A stretch of DNA of 64,000 bases, from NCBI GenBank assembly GCA_021845865.1, contig JAJZVC010000007.1, forward strand, positions 18,256 to 82,255, read 5' to 3'. Shown piece by piece: positions 1-11,602 of this stretch. The notes beneath the pieces are model-generated. The model had not been told where the DNA came from and ran no database searches. It worked only from the letters and a program-made list of their open reading frames with translations. This DNA is from Pseudomonadota bacterium (GTDB lineage Bacteria > Pseudomonadota > Gammaproteobacteria > Burkholderiales > UBA9220). Position numbers and translations under genes: made by a program. Within the stretch, counting starts at the first letter, position 1, and the number at the start of each line of letters is the position of its first letter.

Positions 1-294
1 GGTGGCAATCATCATCACTTCGATGGCAATCGCCGACAACGTGAGGATCAGGGTCCCGTAGGGCTCCCCCAGCTTCGCCGCCAGACAGTCGGCATGCCGC
101 ACCACCGCCAGGGCCGACCACAGCACCACCGCGAACAGCCACAGAAACACGGCTCCCAGCCAGGAGGAATTATCGAGGCCGCCCAGCAGCGTATCATCGA
201 AGAGAAAAAACGACAGGCTGGTCAGCAGGCTGACGGCAAGAAACCACTCGCCGCGAATGACTTCGCGCATTACCCTCTTGATCGCGCCGCTCAC
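1..294 (-). CDS. chaA: Calcium/proton antiporter ChaA-like (N-terminal part, runs off window)
   Basis: Not in ORF track. Reverse-strand reading from GTG at 294 gives VSGAIKRVMREVIRGEWFLAVSLLTSLSFFLFDD...LGEPYGTLILTLSAIAIEVMMIA, with the CaCA/ChaA-like GEPYGTLILTLSAIAIEV motif. Confidence 0.75.
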   Translation of the reverse strand, partial: MSGAIKRVMREVIRGEWFLAVSLLTSLSFFLFDDTLLGGLDNSSWLGAVFLWLFAVVLWSALAVVRHADCLAAKLGEPYGTLILTLSAIAIEVMMIAT

Positions 295-378
295 GTTATC
301 CCCGCAGAATGGATAGTCGTTATTGCAGCCTATTCTACTGGTTTGACCAGAGGGGGGACAGGGTCACTCGGGCGGGAG

Positions 379-564
379 TCAGAAAGGCTCCGCGTTCCGG
401 CCGTCGGGACAGCGGAAGCTGGTGGTGGCGCGCCAATCCGGCCCGAAGGCCTTTTCCAGGATGGCGGGGCTGATTTCCTCGACGGCAAGGCCCCGCCGCC
501 GGAGCATGCAGACAATCTTCAGCGTCAGTTGTTGATGGTGGCTGGCGGCGTCGTGGAAGTTCAT
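379..564 (-). CDS. Small hypothetical protein (61 aa)
   Basis: ORF MNFHDAASHHQQLTLKIVCMLRRRGLAVEEISPAILEKAFGPDW... in otherwise intergenic space; no recognised family. Confidence 0.4.
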   Translation of the reverse strand: MNFHDAASHHQQLTLKIVCMLRRRGLAVEEISPAILEKAFGPDWRATTSFRCPDGRNAEPF

Positions 565-651
565 GGGCTTGCGTGGGAAAAAATAAGAATTTAATTATTT
601 TATCATAATCTGGACAAACTCCAGATCGAACCCCGGCGCCGAGGCGCTTCC

Positions 652-1536
652 TTATTCCTCCACCGCCACTTTCTCCACCAGCAGCGTATGGAGACGGCGG
701 CTGTCGGCCCGCAGCACGGTGAATTTCAGGCCATCGAAGCTGATCTGCTCGCCCCGCTTGGGCAAATGGCCGAAGCGGTTCACCACCAGGCCGCCCACGG
801 TATCGTAATCCTCGTCGGAGAACTCGCTGCCCATCACCTCGTTGAAGTCGGCGATCTCGGTCAAGGCCTTGACCCGGAAGCGCCCCTGGCGATCGCGGAT
901 GATGTTGTCGCCGGCCTCGTCGAAATCGTACTCGTCCTCGATCTCACCAACGATCTGCTCCAGCACGTCCTCGATGGTGATCAGGCCGGCCACGCCGCCG
1001 TACTCGTCCACCACGATGGCCATGTGGTTGCGGTTGCTGCGGAATTCCCGCAGCAGGACGTTGAGGCGCTTGGATTCCGGGATGAACACCGCCGGCCGCA
1101 GCATGTCCCGCACGTCGAATTCCTCGCCGGCGTAGTAGCGCAGCAGGTCCTTGGCCAGCAGGATGCCGATCACATTGTCCTTGCTGTCCTCGAACACGGG
1201 AAAGCGGGAATGGGCGGTCTCGATGACGAAGGGGATGAATTTTTCGGGGGAGTCGGCGATGTCGATGACATCCATCTGGGCGCGGGGAATCATCACGTCC
1301 CGCACCTGCATTTCGGAGACGGTCAGCACCCCCTCGATCATGGAGAGGGCATCGCCGTCCAGCAGGTTGCGCTGGTAGGCGGAGTGCAGCAGGGCCACCA
1401 GTTGGTCCCGGTCCTCCGGTTCGCGCAGCAGCAGGGCGCTGAGGCGTTCGAACCAGCCCGGTTTCGCAGGGTCGTCCATATTGTTCGGAGCGCTCCGAGT
1501 AATGAGAAACGGATGGGGGCTCAGGCCAGCCCCCAT
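652..1536 (-). CDS. corC: CorC/HlyC-family CBS-domain protein (true start probably MDDPAKPGWFERL..., near 1480)
   Basis: CBS-pair and CorC_HlyC domain sequence (VSEMQVRDVMIPRAQMD..., NHMAIVVDEYGGVAGLITIEDVLEQIVGEIEDEYD); adjacent to ybeY/phoH. Confidence 0.9.
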   Translation of the reverse strand: MGAGLSPHPFLITRSAPNNMDDPAKPGWFERLSALLLREPEDRDQLVALLHSAYQRNLLDGDALSMIEGVLTVSEMQVRDVMIPRAQMDVIDIADSPEKFIPFVIETAHSRFPVFEDSKDNVIGILLAKDLLRYYAGEEFDVRDMLRPAVFIPESKRLNVLLREFRSNRNHMAIVVDEYGGVAGLITIEDVLEQIVGEIEDEYDFDEAGDNIIRDRQGRFRVKALTEIADFNEVMGSEFSDEDYDTVGGLVVNRFGHLPKRGEQISFDGLKFTVLRADSRRLHTLLVEKVAVEE

Positions 1537-1546
1537 CCGTTACCCA

Positions 1547-2011
1547 TCACTTCTCGCCGCCGTAGGGGTCAGCGTACCCCAGCTTGATGACAATTTGGCT
1601 TTCCCGATTCTCCATGATTTGCGCCTCGGCGTCATCCTCATGGTCGTAGCCCTGGAGGTGCAGCACGCCATGGACGGTGAGATGGGCATAGTGGGCTTCG
1701 GGGCTGATGCCCTGCTCCGCCGCCTCCCGCTCCACCACCGGGGCGCACAGCACCAGGTCGCCCATCAGCCCGGCTTCCGGGGGCAGGTCGTCATAGACGA
1801 AGGTCAGCACGTTGGTGGCGTAGTCCTTGCCGCGGTAGTCCCGGTTCAGCTCCCGCCCCTCCTCCGCGCCGACGACGCGGATGGCCACTTCGGCATCCCG
1901 TTCCAGGGCGGCCTTGGCCCAGCGGCGGAACAGGGGCCGGGTCGGCATCCCTTCCGCCTTTTCCGCGTACTGGACCGACAGGGTCAGCTTAGGCGCCGGC
2001 GTTTTTGGCAT
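1547..2011 (-). CDS. ybeY: Endoribonuclease / rRNA maturation factor YbeY
   Basis: Motif HLTVHGVLHLQGYDHEDDAEAQIME (H-x3-H-x5-H metal site); start trimmed to [13 protein letters not shown]. Confidence 0.93.
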   Translation of the reverse strand: MPKTPAPKLTLSVQYAEKAEGMPTRPLFRRWAKAALERDAEVAIRVVGAEEGRELNRDYRGKDYATNVLTFVYDDLPPEAGLMGDLVLCAPVVEREAAEQGISPEAHYAHLTVHGVLHLQGYDHEDDAEAQIMENRESQIVIKLGYADPYGGEK

Positions 2012-2951
2012 GCTGGTCGTAGGCGTTGATGATACGGGCCACCAGGGGGTGGCGCACCACGTCCTCGGCCTGGAAATGAGTGAAGCCGATGCCACGCACG
2101 GCCTTCAGCACTTCCTGGGCCTCCACCAGGCCGCTTTTCTGGCCCCGGACGAGGTCGATCTGGGTCACGTCGCCGGTGACCACGGCCTTGGCGCCGAAAC
2201 CGATGCGGGTGAGGAACATCTTCATCTGCTCCGGCGTGGTGTTCTGGGCCTCGTCGAGGATGATGAAGGCGTGGTTCAGGGTGCGCCCCCGCATGTAGGC
2301 CAGGGGGGCGATCTCGATGGTGCCGCGCTCGAACAGCTTGCCCACCTTGTCGAAGCCCATCAGATCGTAGAGGGCGTCGTAGAGGGGACGCAGATAGGGG
2401 TCCACCTTCTGGGCCAAGTCGCCGGGGAGGAAGCCCAGGCGCTCGCCGGCCTCCACCGCCGGGCGAACCAGCACCAGGCGCTTCACCAGGTCCCGCTCCA
2501 GGGCGTCCACGGCGCTGGCCACGGCGAGGTAGGTCTTGCCGGTGCCGGCGGGGCCGATGCCGAAAGAAATGTCGTGGTCCTGTATCTGGCGCAGGTAGTC
2601 GTTCTGGCGCGGCGTGCGGCCGTGCAGATCGGAACGGCGCGTCATCAGAACCGGGATGGCGCCCCCTTCCTGGGCTTCGGGCTCGCCCCGGGTCAGCTCG
2701 ATCAGACCGAGCTGGATCTCGTCCACGGTCAGGGCCTGCTTGGCGCGGGGGTAGAACTTTTCCAGGGCCGCCACCGCCAGCCGGCAGCGGGCCGTATCGC
2801 CGTGGACACTGAAACGCTCGCCGCGGCGGGTAATGGTCACGTCCAAGGCGGTTTCGATCTGGCGCAGGTTCTCGTCCAGCACGCCGCACAGGTTGGCGAG
2901 GCGGACGTTGTCCACGGGCTGGAAATCGATGTCGAGGGGGTCGCCGCTCAC
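1989..2951 (-). CDS. ybeZ: PhoH-family ATPase (YbeZ)
   Basis: [21 protein letters not shown] Walker [27 protein letters not shown]; overlaps ybeY and miaB ends. Confidence 0.93.
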   Translation of the reverse strand: MSGDPLDIDFQPVDNVRLANLCGVLDENLRQIETALDVTITRRGERFSVHGDTARCRLAVAALEKFYPRAKQALTVDEIQLGLIELTRGEPEAQEGGAIPVLMTRRSDLHGRTPRQNDYLRQIQDHDISFGIGPAGTGKTYLAVASAVDALERDLVKRLVLVRPAVEAGERLGFLPGDLAQKVDPYLRPLYDALYDLMGFDKVGKLFERGTIEIAPLAYMRGRTLNHAFIILDEAQNTTPEQMKMFLTRIGFGAKAVVTGDVTQIDLVRGQKSGLVEAQEVLKAVRGIGFTHFQAEDVVRHPLVARIINAYDQHAKNAGA

Positions 2952-4282
2952 GATTCGCGCACCACGATTTCACCCCGCAGACTGTGGGGCAGGGCGGCGG
3001 TGACGGTGACGTCCACCAGGGTGCCGATGAGACGCGGATTGCCGGCGAAATTCACCACCCGGTTGTTGTCGGTGCGGCCGGAAAGCTCCCGGGCGTCCTT
3101 CTTCGACACTCCTTCCACCAGCACCCGCTGCACCGCGCCCACCATGGTGGCGCTGATGGCCTCCGCCTGGCGCTGGAGCTGGGCCTGGAGGCGCTCCAGG
3201 CGCTGCTTGGCGATTTCGGGGGCGACGTCGTTGTCCAGTTCCGCCGCCGGAGTGCCCGGGCGGGGGCTGAAAATGAAACTGAAGCTGGCGTCGAAGTTCA
3301 CCTCTTCCACCAGCTTGAGGGTGGCCTCGAAATCGGCGTCGGTCTCGCCAGGAAACCCGACGATGAAATCGGAGGCGACGGAAATGTCCGGCCGGACCTT
3401 GCGCAGCTTGCGGATGATGGACTTGTATTCCAGGGTGGTGTAGCCCCGGCGCATGGCGGCGAGAATGCGGTCCGATCCCGACTGCACCGGCAGGTGCAGG
3501 TGGTTGCACAGCTTGGGAATCGTGGCGTAGGCATCGATCAGGCTCTGGCCGAACTCCATCGGATGGGAGGTGGTGAAGCGCAGGCGCTCGATGCCCGGCA
3601 CCTCGGCCAGGTAGTGGAGCAGCAAGGCCAGGTCGGCGCTGCCGCCGTCGTGCATCTCGCCCCGGTAGGCGTTGACGTTCTGGCCCAGGAGGGTGATTTC
3701 CTTCACCCCCTTCTCCGCCAGCCGCACCGCCTCGGCGATGACGTCGTCGAAGGGGCGTGACACCTCGGCGCCCCGGGTATAGGGCACGATGCAGTAGGTG
3801 CAGTACTTGCTGCAGCCTTCCATCACCGAGACGAAGGCGCTGGCGCCCTCTACCCGGGCTTCGGGCAGGTGGTCGAATTTCTCGATTTCGGGGAAGGACA
3901 CGTCCACCTGGGCGCGGCCAGAGGAACGCCGGGCCCGCACCAGCTCCGGCAGGCGGTGCAGGGTCTGGGGACCGAACACCATGTCCACATAGGGCGCCCG
4001 GGCGATGATGGCATCCCCCTCCTGGCTCGCCACGCAGCCGCCGACGCCGATGAGGAGATGGGGGTTGTCCCGCTTGAGCTGCTTGATCCGCCCCAGTTCG
4101 CTGAACACCTTCTCCTGGGCCTTCTCCCGCACCGAGCAGGTGTTGAGGAGGATGACGTCGGCCTCCTCCGCCTTGTCGGTGGTCTCCATGCCCTCGGCGG
4201 CGGCGAGCACGTCGGCCATCTTGGCCGAGTCGTACTCGTTCATCTGGCAGCCGAAGGTTTTGATGAAGACTTTGGGCGCCAC
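2948..4282 (-). CDS. miaB: tRNA-2-methylthio-N6-dimethylallyladenosine synthase MiaB (GTG start at 4282)
   Basis: [22 protein letters not shown]; radical-SAM [19 protein letters not shown]-like C-terminus. Confidence 0.95.
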   Translation of the reverse strand: MAPKVFIKTFGCQMNEYDSAKMADVLAAAEGMETTDKAEEADVILLNTCSVREKAQEKVFSELGRIKQLKRDNPHLLIGVGGCVASQEGDAIIARAPYVDMVFGPQTLHRLPELVRARRSSGRAQVDVSFPEIEKFDHLPEARVEGASAFVSVMEGCSKYCTYCIVPYTRGAEVSRPFDDVIAEAVRLAEKGVKEITLLGQNVNAYRGEMHDGGSADLALLLHYLAEVPGIERLRFTTSHPMEFGQSLIDAYATIPKLCNHLHLPVQSGSDRILAAMRRGYTTLEYKSIIRKLRKVRPDISVASDFIVGFPGETDADFEATLKLVEEVNFDASFSFIFSPRPGTPAAELDNDVAPEIAKQRLERLQAQLQRQAEAISATMVGAVQRVLVEGVSKKDARELSGRTDNNRVVNFAGNPRLIGTLVDVTVTAALPHSLRGEIVVRES

Positions 4283-4283
4283 G

Positions 4284-4604
4284 TTACTGACTCGCGGCCT
4301 GCCGGGCGGCGGCCTCCTCCTCCGGGGCGAGCAGCCACAGCTGGGCCAGGTTGCCCTGCAAATCCAGCTTGTACAGCACGTAACCGCCGGCCTGGAGGGC
4401 AACGGGCAGGATCATGAGGTTGTTGCGGTCGTAGATGCGCAATCCCGGCGCGGCATGATAGACCTGGTCGCCGATGGCGATGGCGGGATAATCGTTGCTT
4501 TTCAGTTCCCCGAAAAGAGCGTTCGACGGCAGAATCCGCCCGGCCAGGGACGGCAGGGAAAAGGAGAAAGCCAGGAGAAACAGGAGGGAACGAATAAGTC
4601 GCAT
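4284..4604 (-). CDS. Small exported hypothetical protein (106 aa)
   Basis: Signal peptide [22 protein letters not shown]; stop codon lies 1 bp from the miaB GTG. Confidence 0.65.
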   Translation of the reverse strand: MRLIRSLLFLLAFSFSLPSLAGRILPSNALFGELKSNDYPAIAIGDQVYHAAPGLRIYDRNNLMILPVALQAGGYVLYKLDLQGNLAQLWLLAPEEEAAARQAASQ

Positions 4605-4620
4605 AACCGGACCGGGAAGA

Positions 4621-4645
4621 CTTGGCGTGGCATCGCCACGCCAAG
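4621..4645 (-). terminator. Strong hairpin downstream of tRNA-Met (11-bp stem, 3-nt loop), lacking a clear U-tract
   Basis: cttggcgtggc atc gccacgccaag. Confidence 0.4.
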
Positions 4646-4651
4646 AGTATC

Positions 4652-4728
4652 TGGTGGTGATAGGTGGACTTGAACCACCGACCCCAGCATTATGAGTGCT
4701 GTGCTCTAACCAACTGAGCTATATCACC
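4652..4728 (-). tRNA. tRNA-Met (CAT)
   Basis: Minus strand GGTGATATAGCTCAGTTGGTTAGAGCACAGCACTCATAATGCTGGGGTCGGTGGTTCAAGTCCACCTATCACCACCA; cloverleaf, loop CTCATAA, encoded CCA. Confidence 0.97.
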
Positions 4729-4806
4729 CTGTTCAGAAGGGATGCGATTTTGGAGCGTCACCGGACTTTTGTCAAGTGCGGCAGCGTCCCGTGGCGGCGC
4801 AAGCCG

Positions 4807-5895
<1,089 letters not shown>

Positions 5896-5968
5896 AACCG
5901 AAATTCCTTAACAATTGAGCGCCATCGAGCCTAGGGCGGGCATCGTGGGCGTGCTGGACTCAAGCCGG

Positions 5969-6026
5969 GAACGCTGGCGGCAGAAGCCATAGCGGATTGC
6001 AAAACCGCAATCCGCTGCCAGCGTTC
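5969..6026. repeat. Nested inverted repeat between ychF and the antiporter gene
   Basis: Outer arms gaacgctggc (5969-5978)/gccagcgttc (6017-6026); inner arms gcggattgc (5992-6000)/gcaatccgc (6007-6015). Confidence 0.85.
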
Positions 6027-6195
6027 GAATTCTGGATCAGTTTTGTCTTAAAAAACCGCGATTATACCTCTCTCGGGGCATCCCTTTCGCAAACCGTTTC
6101 CCGCCCCCCCCACGTTTTTATATACTGGCTTGACCCGGCAAACGAAACGGGCATTGCCGCCCCGGACGGCCAGACAATAAATCATCAACAAAAAC

Positions 6196-7755
6196 ATGCT
6201 ATTACTCGAACTCGTTCTGATGTTGTTGCTGTGCGCCGTGGCGCTGGGGTGGGTGGCGCGGCACTTCAAATTCCCCTACCCCATCGCTCTGGTCGTGGGC
6301 GGCGCGGCGCTGGGGTTCATCCCGAAACTGCCACAGTTCCCCTTCGACCCCCAGTTGATTCTCATCCTGGTGCTGCCCCCCATTCTGTACCAGGCGGCCC
6401 TGCTCACGTCCTGGACCGACTTCAAGGCCAACATCCGCCCCATCGGCCTTCTCGCCATCGGCCTGGTCGTCGTCACCACCCTCGCCGTCGGCGCGGCGCT
6501 GAAGCTGGCGGTCCCCGGCGTCCCGTGGGCCGCCGCCTTCGTCCTCGGCGCCATCGTCTCGCCCCCCGACGCGGTGGCCGCGACCGCCATTCTGTCGCGG
6601 CTGAATATCCCGCGGCGCATCGTCACGGTGCTGGAAGGGGAGAGCTTGGTCAACGACGCTTCCGGACTGGTGCTGTACAAGTTCGCCATCGCCGCGGTGC
6701 TGACCGGCACATTTTCCCTTGCCGGCGCCAGCCTCCAGTTTGCCAGCGTCTCCGCCGGCGGACTGGTCACCGGCGTCCTTCTCGCCTTCGTTTTCATCGC
6801 CATTCACCGCCGGCTGAACGACCCGTTCATCGAGGTCCTCACCACGCTCACCATTCCCTACGTCACCTACATCGCCGCCGAATCCGTTCACGTTTCCGGC
6901 GTGCTCGCGGTGGTGGCCGCCGGCCTGGTGCGCGGGCGCTACGCGCCAGAAATCGTATCGGCCGAAATGCGCATCATCGCCCGTTCCGTGTGGAACATCC
7001 TGACCTTCATCCTCAACAGCCTGATTTTCATGCTGATCGGCATCCAGATGTCGGACGCCATGGAAAAACTGACCAAATACTCGATCACCGAACTGGCGGG
7101 CTGGGGGATATTCATCAGCGTCGTCGCGGTCGCCGTTCGCTTCGCCTGGGTTTACCCCGCCAGCCACCTGCCGCGCATGCTGAGCAGGCGCCTGCGGGAA
7201 CAGGAATCCCCGCCACCAAACCCGGAACTGTTCATCATCAGCTGGTGCGGCATGCGCGGCATCGTTTCCCTCGCCGCCGCTTTCGCGCTGCCCCTCACCC
7301 TTCCCAGTGGCGAGCCCTTTCCCTATCGCGACCTGATCGTGTTCCTGACTTTTTTCGTGATTGCCGTGACGCTGGTGGGGCAAGGATTAACGCTGCCTTC
7401 ATTTATTCGCAAGCTGAAGGTGGGCTCCGACTGGAGCATGCAGCGGGAACAGCAACGGGTGCGGGCCGCGATGGGCGCCGCCGCGATCGCGGCCATCGAC
7501 GACATCGTGAAGACCGAGAACGCCCCCGACGAATGGGCGGATCAGCTGCGGGCAGAAATCACCGGCCGGCTCTCCGTCGCCGCTCCCGAAGGCCTGGAGC
7601 TCAGCCCCAAAGCCGCCTTGGTCATGCGCCTGCGCCAGGCGGCCATCGCGGCGGAACGCAAGGAGCTGATCCGCCTTTGGCGGAACAATGAAATCAGCGA
7701 CGAAGTCATGCACCACATCGAAGAAATCCTGGACTACCAGGAAGCCCATCTGTAG
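6196..7755 (+). CDS. CPA1-family Na+/H+ antiporter
   Basis: ~12 hydrophobic segments; VLGAIVSPPDAVAATAILSRLNIPRRIVTVLEGESLVNDASGLVLYKFA is a CPA1/NhaP-type core motif. Confidence 0.92.
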   Translation: MLLLELVLMLLLCAVALGWVARHFKFPYPIALVVGGAALGFIPKLPQFPFDPQLILILVLPPILYQAALLTSWTDFKANIRPIGLLAIGLVVVTTLAVGAALKLAVPGVPWAAAFVLGAIVSPPDAVAATAILSRLNIPRRIVTVLEGESLVNDASGLVLYKFAIAAVLTGTFSLAGASLQFASVSAGGLVTGVLLAFVFIAIHRRLNDPFIEVLTTLTIPYVTYIAAESVHVSGVLAVVAAGLVRGRYAPEIVSAEMRIIARSVWNILTFILNSLIFMLIGIQMSDAMEKLTKYSITELAGWGIFISVVAVAVRFAWVYPASHLPRMLSRRLREQESPPPNPELFIISWCGMRGIVSLAAAFALPLTLPSGEPFPYRDLIVFLTFFVIAVTLVGQGLTLPSFIRKLKVGSDWSMQREQQRVRAAMGAAAIAAIDDIVKTENAPDEWADQLRAEITGRLSVAAPEGLELSPKAALVMRLRQAAIAAERKELIRLWRNNEISDEVMHHIEEILDYQEAHL

Positions 7756-7773
7756 CGACGGCCCGCCGTACCC

Positions 7774-8361
7774 TTACTTGGTATGCAGCCAGCGCATGGC
7801 GCCGGCGAAATCTCCCCGCGCCAGGGGGCCGACGACGGCCAGCGATTGCTCCAGGGCCTCGCCGATAGCCTCGGCCTCTTCCTTGCGCGGCGGGTGGAGC
7901 ACGAAATCCGCCACCCGCGCCCGGTCGCCGGGATGGCCGATGCCCAGGCGCAGGCGCCAAAAGTCCGGCGTCTTGAGGGCGGCGGCGATATCCCGCAGAC
8001 CGTTGTGGCCCGCGTGGCCGCCGCCTTTCTTCAGCTTGGCCGCTCCTGGCGGCAGGTCCAGTTCGTCGTGGACCACCAGGATTTCGCTCGGCGCGATCTT
8101 GTAGAAAGCCGCCAGGGCCGCCACCGAGCGCCCGCTGGCGTTCATGTAGGTCTGGGGCTTGAGGAGCCACACTTCCTGCCGCTCCAAGGAGGTCTTCGCC
8201 GCCAGGCCATGGAATTTTGCCTCGGCGCGGAAGACGGCATGGCCGTCGGCCGCCAGCCGCTCCACCAGCCAGAAGCCGGCGTTGTGGCGCGTCGCTTCGT
8301 ATTCCTTGCCGGGATTACCCAGGCCGACGATGAGGCGGATGCCGTTGTCCATGCTATCCAT
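7774..8361 (-). CDS. pth: Peptidyl-tRNA hydrolase
   Basis: [24 protein letters not shown]...; [15 protein letters not shown]. Confidence 0.97.
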   Translation of the reverse strand: MDSMDNGIRLIVGLGNPGKEYEATRHNAGFWLVERLAADGHAVFRAEAKFHGLAAKTSLERQEVWLLKPQTYMNASGRSVAALAAFYKIAPSEILVVHDELDLPPGAAKLKKGGGHAGHNGLRDIAAALKTPDFWRLRLGIGHPGDRARVADFVLHPPRKEEAEAIGEALEQSLAVVGPLARGDFAGAMRWLHTK

Positions 8362-8375
8362 CGCTGCAGCTCAAA

Positions 8376-8407
8376 AAACAAGGCCCGTCGCCGGGGCGAC
8401 GGGCCGT
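8376..8407 (-). terminator. Intrinsic terminator downstream of rplY
   Basis: GC stem acggcccgtcgcc/ggcgacgggcc followed on the minus strand by ttgttttttg. Confidence 0.75.
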
Positions 8408-8425
8408 TGCCGGAAGAAGCGCCGC

Positions 8426-9034
8426 TTACTCCGCCGCCTCGCCCTCGGCAGCGCCCAGGCCGCCACGGGGAACGGGGATGGAGACCACCGCCTTGTCGTT
8501 GCCGTGGGACAGGTCGACGAACTCGACGCCCTTGGGCAGCTTGATCTGGGACAGGTGGATGGAGTGCCCGGCTTGCAGCTCAGCCAGGTCCACTTCGATG
8601 AACTCGGGCAGGTCCTTGGGCAGGCAGGCCACGTCCGCTTCGGTCATGACGTGGGTGACGGTGCTGTGGGCCAGCTTCACGCCGGGGGCCACGTCGGCGT
8701 TGACGAAGTGGAACGGCACCTTCATGTGGATCTTTTCCTTGGCGTTGACGCGCTGGAAGTCCACGTGCAGCACTTCGGGCTTGTAGGCGTGCATCTGGGT
8801 GTCGCGCAGCAGCACCTGCACTTTTTTCTTGCCGTCCAGCATCATGGTCAGCACGGAGGCGTGGAAAGCCTCGCTGCGCAGGGCATGGTACAGCTCGTTG
8901 TGGTCCAGGTCGACGGCCATGGCGTCTTCGCCGCCGCCATAGACGATTCCGGGTACGCGGCCGGCGCGACGCAGGCGGCGGCTCGCACCCGATCCCTGCA
9001 GTTCGCGCTTGTTGGCGTTGATTTCGAGTTTCAT
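8426..9034 (-). CDS. rplY: 50S ribosomal protein L25/general stress protein Ctc
   Basis: [34 protein letters not shown]; long Ctc-type C-terminal domain. Confidence 0.96.
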   Translation of the reverse strand: MKLEINANKRELQGSGASRRLRRAGRVPGIVYGGGEDAMAVDLDHNELYHALRSEAFHASVLTMMLDGKKKVQVLLRDTQMHAYKPEVLHVDFQRVNAKEKIHMKVPFHFVNADVAPGVKLAHSTVTHVMTEADVACLPKDLPEFIEVDLAELQAGHSIHLSQIKLPKGVEFVDLSHGNDKAVVSIPVPRGGLGAAEGEAAE

Positions 9035-9113
9035 CGTTTTCTCCTAAAGTACGCCGCCCGCGACCAGGCGACGTGTTGCAAAAGCGGGGCAGGAAGCCCT
9101 GTCCCGCGAATCC

Positions 9114-10070
9114 TTATTCCATGAACAGCGAGCTGACGGACTCGTCGTTGTTGATGCGGCGCACCGTCTCGGCCAACAGTTCGGCGATGCTGATCTGGCG
9201 GATGCGGCCACAGCGCTTGGCTTCTTCCCGCAGGGGAATGGTGTCGGTGACCACCAGTTCGTCCAGGGCGGAATTTTCGATGCGCTCCACCGCCGGCCCG
9301 GACAGCACCGGGTGGGTACAGTAGGCGCGCACGCTGGCGGCGCCGTGCTCCTTCAGGGCGTTGGCGGCTTCGCACAGGGTATTGGCGGTGTCCACCAGGT
9401 CGTCCATCAGCACGCAGTTGCGGCCGCGGACGTCGCCGATGATGTGCATCACCTTGGCCACGTTGGGCTTGGGGCGGCGCTTGTCGATGATGCCCAGGTC
9501 GCAGTCCAGGCGCTTGGCGATGGCCCGGGCGCGCACCACGCCGCCCACGTCGGGGGACACCACCATCAGGTTGTCGAAGTTGTTCTTCCAGATGTCGCCC
9601 AGCAGGATGGGGGCGGCATAGATGTTGTCCACGGGGATGTCGAAGAAGCCTTGGATCTGGTCGGAGTGGAGATCCATGGTCAGCAGCCGGTCGACGCCGA
9701 CGCCGGCCAGCATGTCGGCCACCACCTTGGCGGTGATGGGCACCCGGGCGGAACGGGGACGGCGGTCCTGGCGGGCATAGCCGAAGTAGGGGATGACGGC
9801 GGTGATGCGGCCGGCGGAAGCGCGCTTGAGGGCATCCACGATGACCATCACTTCCATCAGGGTCTCGTTGGTGGGCGCGCAGGTGGACTGCAGCACGAAC
9901 ACGTCCTTGCCGCGCACGTGGTCGAGGATCTCGACCATCACCTCGCCGTCGCTGAAGCGCCCGACCGTGGCGCGCCCGAGGCGGGTGTTGAGATGCTTCG
10001 CCACATCCTCGGCCAGCTTGGGATTCGCATTGCCGGTAAAAATAATCAAGTCGCGGTTCGCCACGCCCAT
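9114..10070 (-). CDS. prs: Ribose-phosphate pyrophosphokinase
   Basis: [69 protein letters not shown]. Confidence 0.97.
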   Translation of the reverse strand: MGVANRDLIIFTGNANPKLAEDVAKHLNTRLGRATVGRFSDGEVMVEILDHVRGKDVFVLQSTCAPTNETLMEVMVIVDALKRASAGRITAVIPYFGYARQDRRPRSARVPITAKVVADMLAGVGVDRLLTMDLHSDQIQGFFDIPVDNIYAAPILLGDIWKNNFDNLMVVSPDVGGVVRARAIAKRLDCDLGIIDKRRPKPNVAKVMHIIGDVRGRNCVLMDDLVDTANTLCEAANALKEHGAASVRAYCTHPVLSGPAVERIENSALDELVVTDTIPLREEAKRCGRIRQISIAELLAETVRRINNDESVSSLFME

Positions 10071-10082
10071 CCCCTGAAAGAA

Positions 10083-10115
10083 AAAAGCGTGTAACCAGGC
10101 AGATACACGCTTTTA
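10083..10115 (-). terminator. Hairpin/terminator between tRNA-Gln and prs
   Basis: aaaagcgtgta ... tacacgctttt with T-rich flanks. Confidence 0.6.
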
Positions 10116-10120
10116 TTTTT

Positions 10121-10196
10121 TGGCAGGGGCGGCTGGACTCGAACCAACGAATGCCGGAATCAAAATCCGGTGCCTTACCAACTTGGCGACGCCCCT
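10121..10196 (-). tRNA. tRNA-Gln (TTG)
   Basis: Minus strand AGGGGCGTCGCCAAGTTGGTAAGGCACCGGATTTTGATTCCGGCATTCGTTGGTTCGAGTCCAGCCGCCCCTGCCA; anticodon TTG. Confidence 0.96.
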
Positions 10197-10202
10197 AGAA
10201 AC

Positions 10203-11042
10203 CTAGCTTGCAAACTCGTACAACGGGTGCCGGTCCATTCCGGCGGCCACGAATCCCTTCATGGTCTCCGGTCGCGCGTCGAACACCTGCCGCGCCTCCT
10301 CCCGCGTGGCAAACGCGGCGAAGACACAGGCGCCCGACCCGGTCATCCTGGCATCGCCGAATTGCTTCAGCCAGCCAAGGTGCTCGGCCACCGACGGGTG
10401 CTTGCGGCACACCACCGGCTCGAGGTCATTATGCCCCTGGCCCGTTGAAAAGTCCGCTATTTTGATGGGAATCGTATCCCGTGTCAATTCCCGGTCAGCA
10501 AAAATTTCCGGGGTCGAGACATGGACCGGCGGCACCAGCACCACGTACCACGCGGGGGGCAGTTCCACCGCCTGCAGCACCTCCCCCACCCCCTCGGCGA
10601 AGGCGCTGCGGCCGAAGACGAACACCGGCACGTCCGCCCCCAGAGTCAACCCCAGCCGCTGCAATTCCGTCCGTGGCAGGTTCAACCGCCACAACCGGTT
10701 GAGGGCCAGGAGCACGCTAGCAGCGTCGGAACTCCCGCCCCCCAGCCCGCCCCCCATGGGCAGGCGCTTTTCCAGCTGGATATCCACCCCCAGGGCGCAC
10801 CCCGTCTCCCGCTGCAGCAGGCGGGCGGCGCGGACGGCGAGGTCCTGCTCGGGGTCGAGGCCGGGAAGGGGGTTGGTCCGCGCCACCCGGCCATCGTCGC
10901 GCAGGGCAAGGCGCAATTCGTCGCCATAATCGAGAAAGCGGAACACGCTTTGCAGCAGGTGGTAGCCGTCCGGCCGGCGGCCGACCACATGCAGGAAAAG
11001 ATTCAGCTTGGCGGGAGCCTGGCAGATCAGCACGCCGCTCAC
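10203..11042 (-). CDS. ispE: 4-diphosphocytidyl-2-C-methyl-D-erythritol kinase (GTG start)
   Basis: [50 protein letters not shown]; overlaps lolB by 4 bp. Confidence 0.96.
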   Translation of the reverse strand: MSGVLICQAPAKLNLFLHVVGRRPDGYHLLQSVFRFLDYGDELRLALRDDGRVARTNPLPGLDPEQDLAVRAARLLQRETGCALGVDIQLEKRLPMGGGLGGGSSDAASVLLALNRLWRLNLPRTELQRLGLTLGADVPVFVFGRSAFAEGVGEVLQAVELPPAWYVVLVPPVHVSTPEIFADRELTRDTIPIKIADFSTGQGHNDLEPVVCRKHPSVAEHLGWLKQFGDARMTGSGACVFAAFATREEARQVFDARPETMKGFVAAGMDRHPLYEFAS

Positions 11043-11602
11043 CGGTTCCCTCCTTGCCAAGAGCTCACGGCCAGCTTGACCTCCAGGTTGTCCCGGCGCA
11101 TCACGGTAAGGGTCGGCACGCCATCGGCGCCGCGCTCCCACTCGATCTTCCACCCCCACTGACGCAATCCTCCTTCGCTCAACTGGTAAACACCCGGCGC
11201 TGGAAAACCGCGCACCCAATAGGGCAGTCCCGCCAGGGGTAGACGCCAGCCCAGCACCTGCTCGGTGAGCGACTCGGCATCCGGGGCGGAGTAGGTCTTG
11301 CGGTCGGAAGTGGCCAGCGTCACCCCGTCGGCATTTCGCACCAGCTGGGCCACCCCCTGGCCGAGGGGGGTGAAGAGGAGCATATCGTCGTCGGCCAGGG
11401 CGTGACGCCAGCGCAGGTTGCCGAAGAAGCCCTGTCCATCGTAAATCACGCTCAACTTGCCGCGGAGGGAAAAGGCTTGGTCGGGCACGGTCGCCGCAAT
11501 GGCCGGCGCGCCGCTCGGCCCTTGGGAGGGAAGCTCCGCGCAGCCGGCCAGAAGCGCCACCGCTCCCAGGCACAGGAAACGGCCCAGCATGCCGAAATTC
11601 AT
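11039..11602 (-). CDS. lolB: Outer-membrane lipoprotein LolB
   Basis: Lipobox LLAGC; position upstream of isp[23 protein letters not shown]. Confidence 0.9.
   Translation of the reverse strand: MNFGMLGRFLCLGAVALLAGCAELPSQGPSGAPAIAATVPDQAFSLRGKLSVIYDGQGFFGNLRWRHALADDDMLLFTPLGQGVAQLVRNADGVTLATSDRKTYSAPDAESLTEQVLGWRLPLAGLPYWVRGFPAPGVYQLSEGGLRQWGWKIEWERGADGVPTLTVMRRDNLEVKLAVSSWQGGNR

Noticed and set aside
5969-5983. GAACGCTGGCGGCAG matches the start region of 16S rRNA
   Set aside because: Only about 15 nt match; the following sequence does not continue as 16S rRNA, so it is not an rRNA fragment.
5950-6040. Possible tRNA-Cys gene
   Set aside because: Anticodon-arm-like and T-loop-like segments exist, but no closing acceptor stem or proper T-stem and no encoded CCA; treated as a palindromic repeat.
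6202-7383. 393-aa minus-strand ORF opposite the antiporter
   Set aside because: Highly charged/Gly-Gln-rich antisense ORF without domain features; the plus strand gives a clear CPA1 transporter.
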